In this document: positions 54,322 through 63,407 of the stretch, in pieces
How the letters are laid out: every line of letters begins with the position of its first letter
How positions within the stretch are numbered: position 1 is the first letter of the stretch
Assembly: GCF_014642915.1 (NCBI RefSeq)
Contig: NZ_BMJE01000001.1
Location: forward strand, 596,121 to 660,120
DNA from: Flavobacterium suaedae
GTDB lineage: Bacteria; Bacteroidota; Bacteroidia; Flavobacteriales; Flavobacteriaceae
Length of the DNA stretch: 64,000 nt
Direction of reading: 5' to 3'
Notes under the pieces: generated by a model
Database searches by the model: none
Told to the model about the DNA's origin: nothing
The model's input: the letters and a program-made list of their open reading frames with translations, nothing else
Position numbers and translations under genes: made by a program

Positions 54322-54327
54322 TGTAAA

Positions 54328-55347
54328 TTATTGAAGGTTAATCATTAATCCGAAAAGACTGGTGTTTGCTGCCAGCGTATATCTTGAATACGAATAATCG
54401 AAACGTAAATTATTAAATCTAAGCCCTACTCCTACTGATATTCCTGAAAAGTTTCGGGTTTCCTCTATTCGAAGCTCTTCTCCTTTTCTAAAGTTATATC
54501 CTACACGTAAGTTAAAACTCCTGCCGGGGAATAATTCAGCTCCCAGTATAACGTGGCGAAGTGCATTATTTACAAATGAAACTTTCTCTTCTTTTACTCC
54601 GCCATCAATGTTTTGTTCTGCACGGTTTGGGTTAGAAAATGCTATGTTCCACTGTTGCAGGTTTTCCAACGTTATATGCCAGCGTATAGGCACATTTTCT
54701 ACCTCTTGCGATATACCTGCTATAATTTCTAATGGAAGTTTTTCCTGTAAACCTGCATAGGTAGTAAACTGAGTACCTACATTACGTATTACCAATCCTA
54801 TGTTAATATCGTTGTCTTCATCAATATATAAAGCTCCTAAATCTAAAGCTCCACCGAAAGAGTTATAACTTTCTAAGGTAGAAGATATAAGTTTTGCATT
54901 AGCACCTATATAAAAATCTGTCCAAGGTATATTATAAGCATAGCCGAAAGAGAGTGCTATTTCGCTACCTGTAAAATCTCCTGTAAGTAAACCGGCTTCA
55001 TCACGCCCTTCAAAAGTACCGTAGTTAACATAGTTAACCCCTGCGTGGAATGTTTGCACGTGCCTGTCATACGTATAGGCATAGGCAGCAGTACCATAGG
55101 TAACTTCCCCGTAATAACTACCGTAATTCACTGAAAGTTGGTTATCCATATCAGGGTTTATGGTAGCAGGGTTGTATATAGCCTGATTTACGTCGTAATC
55201 GTAAACTGTAACTGTTTTTCCGCCTAATGCAGCCTGACGCGGGGAGGTAACTAAATTTAAAAATTGATAGGTATGTTTACCCCCTATCTGACTAAAAGAG
55301 AAAGTACTGGCTAATAAAAGAAGGTAAAGATAACCGTTTTTAAACAT
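54328..55347 (-). CDS. porQ: Type IX secretion system protein PorQ
   Basis: PorQ is an outer membrane beta-barrel of the FadL/PorV-like family that forms part of the T9SS attachment complex with PorU, PorV and PorZ. The 339-residue protein has a signal peptide (1-19, ending SFSQ), the family opening IGGKHTYQFLNLVTSPRQAALGG, VNQAIYNPATINPDMDNQLSVNY, and a barrel of alternating aromatic strands ending with an aromatic C-terminal region (LRFDYSYSRYTLAANTSLFGLMI). It precedes cmk on the minus strand. It would serve the T9SS cargo proteins encoded at 1-3386, 30720 and 47238. Confidence 0.9.
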   Translation of the reverse strand: MFKNGYLYLLLLASTFSFSQIGGKHTYQFLNLVTSPRQAALGGKTVTVYDYDVNQAIYNPATINPDMDNQLSVNYGSYYGEVTYGTAAYAYTYDRHVQTFHAGVNYVNYGTFEGRDEAGLLTGDFTGSEIALSFGYAYNIPWTDFYIGANAKLISSTLESYNSFGGALDLGALYIDEDNDINIGLVIRNVGTQFTTYAGLQEKLPLEIIAGISQEVENVPIRWHITLENLQQWNIAFSNPNRAEQNIDGGVKEEKVSFVNNALRHVILGAELFPGRSFNLRVGYNFRKGEELRIEETRNFSGISVGVGLRFNNLRFDYSYSRYTLAANTSLFGLMINLQ

Positions 55348-55409
55348 TATTGTAATATACGTTTTGTGCTTACTATAACGTGAGTGCGAAGATATTATTT
55401 TTTAAATAA

Positions 55410-55440
55410 AAAAACGGCTAAAAAGTTTAGCCGTTTTTTG
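55410..55440 (-). terminator. Terminator after lon
   Basis: A perfect inverted repeat (CGGCTAAA and TTTAGCCG, loop AAG) is flanked by A and T tracts, 26 bases beyond the lon stop. Confidence 0.93.
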
Positions 55441-55465
55441 TATTGAATATATATTTTTAAAAGTC

Positions 55466-57919
55466 TTATAATACTTTAGCGTTTTTAACCTTTTGGTCAG
55501 TAATAGCGTGTTGTATCACTTCACTCATTTCCCTAACATAATGGAACGTAAGTCCTTTTAAGTATTCAGGTTTTATTTCATCTATATCGCGTTTATTCTC
55601 TTCACAAAGAATAATCTCTTTTATATTAGCACGTTTAGCAGCAAGTATTTTTTCTTTTATCCCCCCTACAGGAAGCACTCTTCCTCTAAGTGTTATCTCA
55701 CCTGTCATAGCAAGGTTCTTTTTCACACGTCTTTGCGTAAATGAAGACACTAATGATGTTAGCATTGCTACGCCTGCACTTGGACCATCTTTAGGGGTTG
55801 CTCCTTCCGGTACGTGAATATGTACATTATAGTTACCTATCACTTCAGGACTTATTTTTAACTGCTCGGCATTGGCTTTAATGTATTCAAGTGCTATGGT
55901 AGCCGACTCCTTCATTACATTACCTAAATTACCTGTCATAGTCATAGTTCCTTTTCCTTTAGAAAGTATTGACTCTATGAAAAGTATATCTCCGCCTACG
56001 CTTGTCCATGCCAGTCCTGTTACTACACCTGCTACTTCATTATTTTCATACTTATCGCGCTCCATTCTTGGGGCTCCCAGTATTTCAATAATATCTTCAT
56101 CAGTTAGTTTTACGTTGTACTCTTCCTCCATTGCTATATTTTTAGCAATGTGGCGTACCACTTTGGCTATTTGTTTTTCAAGTCCTCTAACACCGGACTC
56201 TCTGGTATAGCCTACTGCTATTTTTTCTATTTGCCTTTTGCCAAGTGTTATATCTTTAGAGGTAAGTCCGTGCTCTTTAATTTGTTTTGGTAACAAGTGC
56301 CTTTTGGCTATTTCTACTTTTTCTTCTATAGTATAACCTGTCATGTTTATAACCTCCATCCTGTCACGTAAGGCAGGCTGAATAGTTGACATATTATTTG
56401 AGGTTGCAATAAACATTACGCGAGAAAGGTCGAAACCAAGCTCAAGGAAGTTATCGTAAAACTCTGAGTTTTGTTCAGGGTCCAATACTTCCAGTAAAGC
56501 TGATGAAGGGTCTCCGTTATACCCTCCTGTTGCCAGTTTGTCTATCTCATCAAGTACAAATACAGGGTTTGATGTTCCTGCCTTTTTTATACTTTGAATG
56601 ATACGACCGGGCATTGCCCCTATATAGGTTTTTCTGTGCCCTCGTATCTCCGCTTCATCACGAAGACCACCAAGCGATATACGTATGTACTCTCTGCCCA
56701 GTGCTTCGGCTACTGATTTGCCTATTGATGTTTTACCAACCCCCGGAGGTCCGTAAAGGCATAATATAGGCGATTTCATGTCATTACGCAGCTTTAATAC
56801 AGCTAAGTACTCTATTATACGCTTTTTAACATCATCAAGCCCGTAATGGTCTTTATGCAATATTTTATCAGCACGTTTCAGGTCAAACTTATCATCAGAG
56901 AATGTATTCCAAGGTAAATCCAACATTAACTCTAAATAGTTTCGCTGTGTAGCATACTCTGCTACTTGAGGATTCATACGCTGTAATTTGGAAAGCTCTT
57001 TTTCGAAATGCTTTTTGGTTTTTTCATTCCATTTTTTGGCTTTTCCTTTTTTACGCATTTCATCTATTTCCTGATCATGAGAAACGCCACCCAATTCTTC
57101 CTGGATGGTTTTCATTTGCTGATGCAGGAAATATTCGCGCTGTTGTTGGTCTAAGTCTGAACGTACTTTACTTTGAATGTCATTTTTAAGCTCCAGTTTT
57201 TGTAGCTCAACATTCATGTGCTTTAACGTTTCCAGCGCCCTTTCTTTCAAGCTACTCTTAGTAAGTAAGTCTTGTTTTTCATCTACCGTTAAGTTCATGT
57301 TAGATGAAACAAAGTTTACTAAGAAAGATTCGCTCTCTATATTTTTAATAGCAAAAGTAGCCTCAGTAGGAATGTTTGGGCTCTCCTTAATTATTTGAAT
57401 AGCCAATTCTTTAATAGAATCTATAATAGTAGAAAACTCAGCATCTTCCTTATCAGGTCTTACTTCATTTACTTCTTTTATAGTTGCCATCAGGTAAGGT
57501 TGCTCATCTGTAATTTTATCTATCTCAAAGCGTTTTTTACCTTGCAATATTACAGTGGTGTTACCGTCGGGCATTTTAAGTACTCGTAAAATACGTGCTA
57601 CTGTACCAACAGTATGAATATCAGCCGGTGTAGGCTCTTCTACAGTTTCATCTTTTTGTGCTACCACTCCTATTACTTTACCACTGGCATTGGCATCATT
57701 AAGCAGTTTTATTGATTTATCTCTACCTGCTGTAATAGGTATTACCACACCCGGAAACAACACCATATTACGTAAAGGCAATATAGGCAAGGCCTCAGGC
57801 AATACCTCATTATTCATTTCCTCCTCATCTTCGGGGGTCATTAAAGGTATTAATTCTGCATCTGTGTCAAGTTCCTGAAGTGACAAACTGTCAATATCTA
57901 ATATTTTTTGATTTGGCAT
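55466..57919 (-). CDS. lon: ATP-dependent protease Lon
   Basis: Lon degrades damaged and regulatory proteins as a hexameric AAA+ serine protease. The 817-residue protein has the N-terminal LON substrate-binding domain (ALPILPLRNMVLFPGVVIPI near 43-62), a coiled-coil linker, the AAA+ module with Walker A (GPPGVGKTS) and Walker B (PVFVLDEIDKL), and the C-terminal protease with the Ser-Lys dyad: Ser in PKDGPSAGVAM and Lys in GIKEKILAAKRA. A 36-base imperfect palindrome lies just upstream and could be a heat-shock operator. It is a single-gene unit with its own terminator. Confidence 0.98.
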   Translation of the reverse strand: MPNQKILDIDSLSLQELDTDAELIPLMTPEDEEEMNNEVLPEALPILPLRNMVLFPGVVIPITAGRDKSIKLLNDANASGKVIGVVAQKDETVEEPTPADIHTVGTVARILRVLKMPDGNTTVILQGKKRFEIDKITDEQPYLMATIKEVNEVRPDKEDAEFSTIIDSIKELAIQIIKESPNIPTEATFAIKNIESESFLVNFVSSNMNLTVDEKQDLLTKSSLKERALETLKHMNVELQKLELKNDIQSKVRSDLDQQQREYFLHQQMKTIQEELGGVSHDQEIDEMRKKGKAKKWNEKTKKHFEKELSKLQRMNPQVAEYATQRNYLELMLDLPWNTFSDDKFDLKRADKILHKDHYGLDDVKKRIIEYLAVLKLRNDMKSPILCLYGPPGVGKTSIGKSVAEALGREYIRISLGGLRDEAEIRGHRKTYIGAMPGRIIQSIKKAGTSNPVFVLDEIDKLATGGYNGDPSSALLEVLDPEQNSEFYDNFLELGFDLSRVMFIATSNNMSTIQPALRDRMEVINMTGYTIEEKVEIAKRHLLPKQIKEHGLTSKDITLGKRQIEKIAVGYTRESGVRGLEKQIAKVVRHIAKNIAMEEEYNVKLTDEDIIEILGAPRMERDKYENNEVAGVVTGLAWTSVGGDILFIESILSKGKGTMTMTGNLGNVMKESATIALEYIKANAEQLKISPEVIGNYNVHIHVPEGATPKDGPSAGVAMLTSLVSSFTQRRVKKNLAMTGEITLRGRVLPVGGIKEKILAAKRANIKEIILCEENKRDIDEIKPEYLKGLTFHYVREMSEVIQHAITDQKVKNAKVL

Positions 57920-57957
57920 CTCTAATTTAAAGTCATTTTGTCATTATACATTGGTAC

Positions 57958-57993
57958 ATAACCTATATACGAAATATTGTGTATACAGGTTAT
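57958..57993. promoter_or_regulatory. Imperfect palindrome upstream of lon
   Basis: Two 13-base arms (ATAACCTATATAC and GTATACAGGTTAT, 12 of 13 complementary) flank a 10-base spacer, 39 bases upstream of the lon ATG. It may be an operator. No perfect TAnnTTTG promoter was found here. Confidence 0.45.
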
Positions 57994-58061
57994 CCCCTTG
58001 TTTATCAGCTATTTTTAGTATTGTATAGCTATTTAGTCTAATTATTTAGACAATGATTATG

Positions 58062-58099
58062 CCAATAAAAAAATCCGCCAGTTGGCGGATTTTTTATTG
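58062..58099 (-). terminator. Terminator after the DUF6252-like gene
   Basis: An almost perfect inverted repeat (AATCCGCCA and TGGCGGATT, with long A and T flanks) lies 22 bases past the stop and is symmetric enough to work in both directions. Confidence 0.92.
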
Positions 58100-58121
58100 T
58101 TATTTTACAAAAATAGTTTCC

Positions 58122-59084
58122 TTACGGAATTTGCATTTCAAAATCTCCGTTAGTTATGTCTATTGTATCATTTTCATCGTCTGAATTGTATGCTGAAAAC
58201 TCAAAAGTTCCTTTTATAACATCACCATCATTACTTATAATTGTTAATTCACCAGATGAAACAACATATAGTGCTAAACCTTCAGAATACATTGCTGTCA
58301 CTCCATTACCAAACCCTCCATCTTCAGTAATGCTATATGTTCCTGCTTCTATATCAGCATCCATCATTAGTTGTATTTGTTTAGGAGGAGCTACATTTTG
58401 ACCACTTACTGTTAAAAAGTTACCCGATACTAATGCCACTGCTATTGTAAAATCTGTTTCAGTACCATCTATATCCGCAACAATATAATCTTCATCCGAT
58501 CCAGGGTTTGGGTTAGTAGTATTATCTGCATAGGACACGTCGGTGAAAACACCACTCGTAAGTTCTACAGATTCTATTTCATCATCGGTATTACTCCAGT
58601 ATCCTGTAAAGCTAAATGTACCTGAAATAGTTTTATTAACAGTATCAATGTCAGTTATAGTAAATGATCCTTCGTAAATATCATCAGGAATTTCACCTCC
58701 TATTACAAGATCCGGGTTATAGTTTATATAACCGTAATCATCAGGATTTGTCTCCGGCTGATATATCATTAATACATCTGACGGTTCATATTCACCAATA
58801 CTCGATGGTGCAGCTTCACCTTCTAAAACTAAACTTACATTTTTACCATTGCTTCCTGATCCTTGTATAGCAATTAACCCTTCGCCTATAACTGCTTGGG
58901 TTTGTGTTGCTGTGAAAAGTTCGCCATCAATGTTAACCTGAAAAGAACCTGAACCGGTATCGGGAACCTGATCTTCTATATTATCTAAAAAAACAGGGTC
59001 AACAGGTTCAGTATCACAAGAAATAAAGTTTAATGATACAAAGAAAGCCAACAATGCAGCAGGCAGCATTTTCATTTTTTTCAT
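58122..59084 (-). CDS. DUF6252-like lipoprotein with two tandem domains
   Basis: The 320-residue lipoprotein (lipobox FISC, Cys24) contains two similar beta-rich halves. The first (about 47-185) runs from SFQVNIDGELFTAT through GKNVSLVLEGEA to ISGTFSFTGYWSNTDD and ELTSGVFTDV; the second (about 200-320) repeats VADIDGTETDFT, KQIQLMMDADIEAGTYSI, IKGTFEFSAYNSDDEND and ITNGDFEMQI. Such domains match my recollection of DUF6252, found in secreted lipoproteins of this family without known function. The sequence is highly acidic. The ATG at 59084 is chosen over a TTG 9 bases upstream. Confidence 0.7.
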   Translation of the reverse strand: MKKMKMLPAALLAFFVSLNFISCDTEPVDPVFLDNIEDQVPDTGSGSFQVNIDGELFTATQTQAVIGEGLIAIQGSGSNGKNVSLVLEGEAAPSSIGEYEPSDVLMIYQPETNPDDYGYINYNPDLVIGGEIPDDIYEGSFTITDIDTVNKTISGTFSFTGYWSNTDDEIESVELTSGVFTDVSYADNTTNPNPGSDEDYIVADIDGTETDFTIAVALVSGNFLTVSGQNVAPPKQIQLMMDADIEAGTYSITEDGGFGNGVTAMYSEGLALYVVSSGELTIISNDGDVIKGTFEFSAYNSDDENDTIDITNGDFEMQIP

Positions 59085-59265
59085 AACAGTCAATTTAAGT
59101 TTTTGCTACAAACCAAAAAGGCTTGATTTTTATTACGTTAGTCTATTACAGCTTTTTATATTTCCCGAAATATACGGCTTACAGCTATTAATACAAAACG
59201 GAAAAATTTATTACTTGATATATTTTATTTTATATTTTTCAAATATAAGGTAATATATTTAAATG

Positions 59266-60579
59266 TTAATCTTTTTTTAAAACTCTGGTTAAAAGCACTA
59301 TACCCAAAATAAAGAAAACAGTTAAGAATATTACCGAATAGCGCATACTGCCAAAATACTGGTCTATAGCGCCATAAAGGATCATACCTATTACTATACC
59401 TATTTTTTCGGTTACATCGTAAAAACTAAAAAATGAGGCTGTATCTTTTGTTTCCGGTAAAAATTTAGAATACGTAGAGCGGGAAAGCGATTGTATACCA
59501 CCCATTACTAAACCTACAAAACCTGCTGTTATATAAAAATGCAATGGTAGGGTTACAAAAAATGCACAAACACATATTACTGCCCAAATAACATTTATAC
59601 CTATCAAGGTTTTTATATTACCGTATTTTTTAGACATGCGGGAAGTAATTATAGCACCTGCAACAGCTACGAGTTGTATAAGTAATATACTTACTATAAG
59701 TCCCATTTGTTTAGCATCCGAATCACTCCATGCTATTTCTTCTGCGCCAAAATAGGTTGCTACAAGCATAACTGTTTGCACTGCCATACTGTAAACAAAA
59801 AATGCTCCCAAATAACGTTTTAAAGTTATGTTCAGTTTTAATTCATTCCATACTTTTTTCAACTCTCTAAAGCCGTTGAGTAATACATCTTTAGTTACTT
59901 TATTTTTTCTTGTCCCTTTCGGCAGGTAATAATAAGTGTACTGGCTAAATAATATCCACCAAATACCTACAGTAATAAATGAAATACGCATAGCTATTAA
60001 ACCTGCACTTTCATCAACAGTATCTTCAATACCAAACAAGCCAGGGTACATTACCATTACAAGGTTAAATATAAGTAACAGTACGCTACCTATATAACCC
60101 ATTGAGTAACCTTTTGCACTTATACCATCTTGTTGGTCAGGGTATGCTACATCCGGTAAATATGAATTATAAAAAACCAAACTACCCCAAAAGCCTACTA
60201 AACCAAAAAAGTAACAGGTTAAACTCCAGAAAATATTTTCAAGGCTAAACCAGTATAAACCGATACATGAAACTGCTCCTATATAACAAAATAGTTTTAA
60301 AAATATCTTCTTGTTACCTGAATAATCAGCAATACCTGATAGTAAAGGTGAAATAAAGGCAACAAACAAAAAGGCAAAAGCAGTAACAAAACTTATAAGA
60401 GCCGTTCCTTTTACAGAGTTACCCAGTATAGCTATATGGGTTTGTCCTTCCTCAAAAAGACCTGTATAAAAAATGGGGAAAACGGCAGTTGCTATAACTA
60501 AACTGTATACCGAGTTTGCCCAATCATAAAAAGCCCATGCATTAAGCAGTTTTTTACTTCCTTTCTCTAAATGTGGCAT
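59266..60579 (-). CDS. MFS transporter, UMF1/Atg22-like family
   Basis: The 437-residue membrane protein has about 12 predicted helices and the UMF1 signature at the start: LLNAWAFYDWANSVYSLVIATAVFPIFYTG. The cytosolic loop contains the TRKNKVTKDVLLNGFRELKKVWNELKL segment, and the C-terminal half shows GGIQSLSRSTYSKFLPETKDTASFFSFYDV. The family resembles yeast Atg22 vacuolar amino-acid effluxers, but bacterial substrates are unproven. It lies downstream of the M48 protease gene, separated by a terminator. Confidence 0.88.
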   Translation of the reverse strand: MPHLEKGSKKLLNAWAFYDWANSVYSLVIATAVFPIFYTGLFEEGQTHIAILGNSVKGTALISFVTAFAFLFVAFISPLLSGIADYSGNKKIFLKLFCYIGAVSCIGLYWFSLENIFWSLTCYFFGLVGFWGSLVFYNSYLPDVAYPDQQDGISAKGYSMGYIGSVLLLIFNLVMVMYPGLFGIEDTVDESAGLIAMRISFITVGIWWILFSQYTYYYLPKGTRKNKVTKDVLLNGFRELKKVWNELKLNITLKRYLGAFFVYSMAVQTVMLVATYFGAEEIAWSDSDAKQMGLIVSILLIQLVAVAGAIITSRMSKKYGNIKTLIGINVIWAVICVCAFFVTLPLHFYITAGFVGLVMGGIQSLSRSTYSKFLPETKDTASFFSFYDVTEKIGIVIGMILYGAIDQYFGSMRYSVIFLTVFFILGIVLLTRVLKKD

Positions 60580-60607
60580 AGTTGGTTGCTTTAGTAATTA
60601 TTGTATA

Positions 60608-60640
60608 TAAAAAAAGCTGTCATTAAAATTAATGACAGCT
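60608..60640 (-). terminator. Terminator after the M48 protease gene
   Basis: A 12-base inverted repeat (AGCTGTCATTAA and its complement) is followed on the minus strand by a long T run, 33 bases beyond the stop. Confidence 0.9.
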
Positions 60641-60672
60641 AATATATATATAATTATTAAACTTAAATGTTA

Positions 60673-61491
60673 CTATTTAAATGTAACACCAAATTTAGCA
60701 GCTTCGGCTTTTGCCTCAGGAATTAATCTATTTATATTATTAATACGTGTATTACTTGATGGGTGTGTACTTAAAAATTCAGGTGGTGCACCGCCTCCGG
60801 AATTTGCATCCATTCTTTTCCAAAAATCAATTGCTTCTTCAGGATTATAACCTGCTATTGCCATAAGTGTCAGTCCTACTTCATCTGCTTCATTTTCATG
60901 GCTTCTGCTAAATGGCAACATAGCTCCATACTGAGTGGTAATACCATAAGCCTGCATATATAACTGTTGTGCAGTTTCATTTTTACCTGATGTTGCTGCT
61001 CCTACTCCCACAGCTCCTAATTGCTGTAAAGTCTGTGCGCTCATACGCTGTGCACCATGATTAACCAAGGCGTGTGCAACTTCATGCCCCATAACTGTCG
61101 CTAAACCTGCTTCATTTTTAGCTATTGGTAAAATACCGGTATATACCACTATTTTCCCTCCGGGCATACACCAAGCATTAACCGCAGGATCTTTTACCAA
61201 ATTATACTCCCATTGGTAATCATCTAAATAACCTCTATGCCCGTTGGCATTTAAAAACTTTTCCGCTGCAACTTTTATCTTCTGCCCCACTCTTGTTACC
61301 ATCTGTGCTTCCGAAGTACCCCTTACCACCTCATTTTCTTGTAAAAATTGGTCATACTGCTGAAAGGCTACCGGAAATATCTCACTGTTAGATACAAAAT
61401 TAAGATTTTTCTCTCCTGTAAAAGGATTTGTTTTACAGGCAGCACTCAATATAAAAAGCGCTATAAAAAGCCCTACTATACTTTTTTTCAT
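60673..61491 (-). CDS. M48 family metalloprotease lipoprotein
   Basis: The 272-residue lipoprotein (lipobox SAAC, Cys19) is a zinc protease of the M48 family, related to BepA/LoiP of the periplasm. Visible are the zinc motif HEVAH (136-140), the third ligand Glu in ENEADEVG, and the conserved NAWCMPGGKIVVYTGIL segment. The C-terminal part has FLSTHPSSNTRI with the typical HPS motif. It lacks the TPR tail of BepA. It is likely to degrade or assist folding of outer membrane or lipoproteins. A TAATTTTG box on the minus strand (61514-61521) is a probable -7 element. Confidence 0.92.
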   Translation of the reverse strand: MKKSIVGLFIALFILSAACKTNPFTGEKNLNFVSNSEIFPVAFQQYDQFLQENEVVRGTSEAQMVTRVGQKIKVAAEKFLNANGHRGYLDDYQWEYNLVKDPAVNAWCMPGGKIVVYTGILPIAKNEAGLATVMGHEVAHALVNHGAQRMSAQTLQQLGAVGVGAATSGKNETAQQLYMQAYGITTQYGAMLPFSRSHENEADEVGLTLMAIAGYNPEEAIDFWKRMDANSGGGAPPEFLSTHPSSNTRINNINRLIPEAKAEAAKFGVTFK

Positions 61492-61603
61492 GTTTCTTGT
61501 GTTTTGTTACCTCCAAAATTAACAAAATCATTTCATAACTGATTCTGAAAAATTACATTGTAAAGTTAAAGTACTGTGAATTCTTTACACACAATAAGTT
61601 TTT

Positions 61604-61951
61604 TTATTTTTTATATAAAGCTACAATTTGAGATAAAATAGCGTCAATCATATTAATATCAACATCTTCATTAGGTTCAATTAATACTATTTTCATTCTT
61701 GCCCGCTTTTCTGATAGTAGCCTGTCATGCTTAATTTTATTTCCTTCCACTACTCCAATATAAGGAATACCATACTTTTTATGTACCCATAAATAGCAAC
61801 ACATTTTACCATTATACAAGTAAAAAGGCATTCCGTATTTTCTGTCTTCTGTTATAGCATCATCATAATTAAGTATATATTCTCTTAAAAACAGTAAACA
61901 GCTTTTTACAGGTTCTTCCTTTTCAAGGAAATATTTATCAATCAGTTTCAT
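61604..61951 (-). CDS. DUF1801 domain protein
   Basis: This 115-residue soluble protein matches DUF1801 (YdhG/YjbR-like alpha/beta fold): an N-terminal helix with VKSCLLFLREYI, then EDRKYGMPFYLYNGKMCCYLWVHKKYGIPYIGVVEGN, and a C-terminal IDAILSQIVALYKK helix. The family lacks a demonstrated function. It is a lone gene between the M48 protease and the hydrolase on the other strand. The 110 bases before the M48 gene and the 76 bases before this gene show no unusual structure. Confidence 0.85.
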   Translation of the reverse strand: MKLIDKYFLEKEEPVKSCLLFLREYILNYDDAITEDRKYGMPFYLYNGKMCCYLWVHKKYGIPYIGVVEGNKIKHDRLLSEKRARMKIVLIEPNEDVDINMIDAILSQIVALYKK

Positions 61952-62027
61952 TTATTACGTAATCAAACAGTTTTGTTATTTAGTATCTTTATCGTTTACA
62001 AAATACAAATAATCAAGATTAAACTAT

Positions 62028-62915
62028 ATGTCTAAAAATAATAACAACGCTATAAAAATTCCTAAACCCATTTTAATAACAGCCAAAACTCTTGAAGTAA
62101 TGTCTAACAAACTTGCAGCAAAGTTTGCTATGAAGCTCTTTAGAACCCCTATGAAATTTAAGCTCCCTAAAAGGGAACAAAAAATGGATAAAGAAAGTAA
62201 ACAAGAGTTTTTAGAAATACCGGGAGTAAATGAAAAAATAAGAGTTTATCATTTAGGCAATAGTAACAAAAAAGTATTACTGGTACATGGCTGGAGCGGT
62301 CGCGGAACGCAATTGTGCAGTATAGCCTACAAATTTGTAAAAAAGGGCTATAGCACCGTAAGTTTTGATGCCCCTGCACACGGTAAATCAACAGGGAAAA
62401 CCAGTGATATGACTGAATTTATAGCATCAATACAAGAATTAGATAAAAAATACGGTCCATTCGAATATGCCATTGGGCATTCCTTAGGAGCCATGTCTGT
62501 ATTAAATGCTATAAAAAGAGGTTTAAAAGTTAAAAAAGCTATAATTATTGGTAGCGGAGATGTTATAAAAGACATAATGAATGACTTTATTATAAAATTA
62601 GGTATGAATGTTGCAACAGAAAAAGAAATGATAAAGCTGTTTGAAAAGAAATTCAACACAACTATCAATAGCTATTCTGCGTATATAGCAGCAAAAGAAG
62701 TCAATATACCAGTACTAATAATTCATGATGAAGATGATAATGATGTTCCCGTTAGCGCAGCACACCATTTATACAAACATTTAAATAATGCTGAACTCGT
62801 AATAACAGAAGGACTCGGTCACAGAAAAATACTGGGCGATAAAGAAGTAATAAAAAAAATACTACAATTTACAGAAGATGAAGAAGATAATAATGATAAC
62901 GCTAATAGTGTTTAA
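62028..62915 (+). CDS. Alpha/beta hydrolase
   Basis: The 295-residue protein has the alpha/beta hydrolase core: VLLVHGWSGRGTQ (oxyanion region, about 83-95), SFDAPAHGKSTG, the nucleophile elbow GHSLGA (Ser152), the acid Asp in LIIHDEDDNDVPV, and the catalytic His in GLGHRKIL. The first 60 residues are basic and carry FKLPKREQKM. There is no signal peptide, so it is cytosolic. Substrate is not determined; esterase or lipase-like activity is possible. Its last 38 bases overlap the start of the msrB lipoprotein gene. Confidence 0.88.
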   Translation: MSKNNNNAIKIPKPILITAKTLEVMSNKLAAKFAMKLFRTPMKFKLPKREQKMDKESKQEFLEIPGVNEKIRVYHLGNSNKKVLLVHGWSGRGTQLCSIAYKFVKKGYSTVSFDAPAHGKSTGKTSDMTEFIASIQELDKKYGPFEYAIGHSLGAMSVLNAIKRGLKVKKAIIIGSGDVIKDIMNDFIIKLGMNVATEKEMIKLFEKKFNTTINSYSAYIAAKEVNIPVLIIHDEDDNDVPVSAAHHLYKHLNNAELVITEGLGHRKILGDKEVIKKILQFTEDEEDNNDNANSV

Positions 62916-63405
62916 CCTTACAGCATGTAAGGGACAAACAAATAAAAATACAGAAAGAACAAATACTAAATCAGCTGAAATGAAAGATACAACTAACAGT
63001 AAATTTAAAGTTAACAAAACTGATGCTGAATGGCGCCAAGAACTAACAGCAGAAGAATATGATGTGCTCCGAAATAAAGGTACTGAACGACCACATACAG
63101 GAAAGTATAACAAATTCTTTGAAGATGGTGTATATGTATGCGCAGCTTGCGGTAACCCATTATTTAAATCAGACACTAAATTTGACTCTCATTGCGGATG
63201 GCCATCATTCGATCAGGCAATTGAAGGCTCAGTAATATATGAACATGATACAAGTTACGGTATGAACAGAACTGAAGTAATGTGCGCAAACTGTGGAGGT
63301 CATCTTGGTCATGTATTTGATGATGGTCCTAAAGAAACAACAGGAGAACGATTTTGCACAAATTCAGTTTCAATAAAATTTATACCGGCAAAAGAAAATC
63401 AATAA
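62878..63405 (+). CDS. msrB: Peptide-methionine (R)-S-oxide reductase MsrB, exported lipoprotein form
   Basis: The 175-residue protein begins with a lipoprotein signal (lipobox LTAC, Cys17) and a Thr/Lys/Asn linker, followed by a complete MsrB domain (about 46-170). It has the zinc cysteines C88, C91, C136 and C139, the catalytic Cys160 in RFCTNSVS, a possible resolving Cys106 in HCGWPSF, and GHLGHVFDDGP. It reduces methionine-R-sulfoxide in envelope proteins. The ATG at 62878 overlaps the hydrolase by 38 bases in another frame, but the signal peptide and lipobox make it convincing. A second, cytosolic MsrB gene follows after 2 bases. Confidence 0.92.
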   Translation: MKKIIMITLIVFNLTACKGQTNKNTERTNTKSAEMKDTTNSKFKVNKTDAEWRQELTAEEYDVLRNKGTERPHTGKYNKFFEDGVYVCAACGNPLFKSDTKFDSHCGWPSFDQAIEGSVIYEHDTSYGMNRTEVMCANCGGHLGHVFDDGPKETTGERFCTNSVSIKFIPAKENQ

Positions 63406-63407
63406 AT

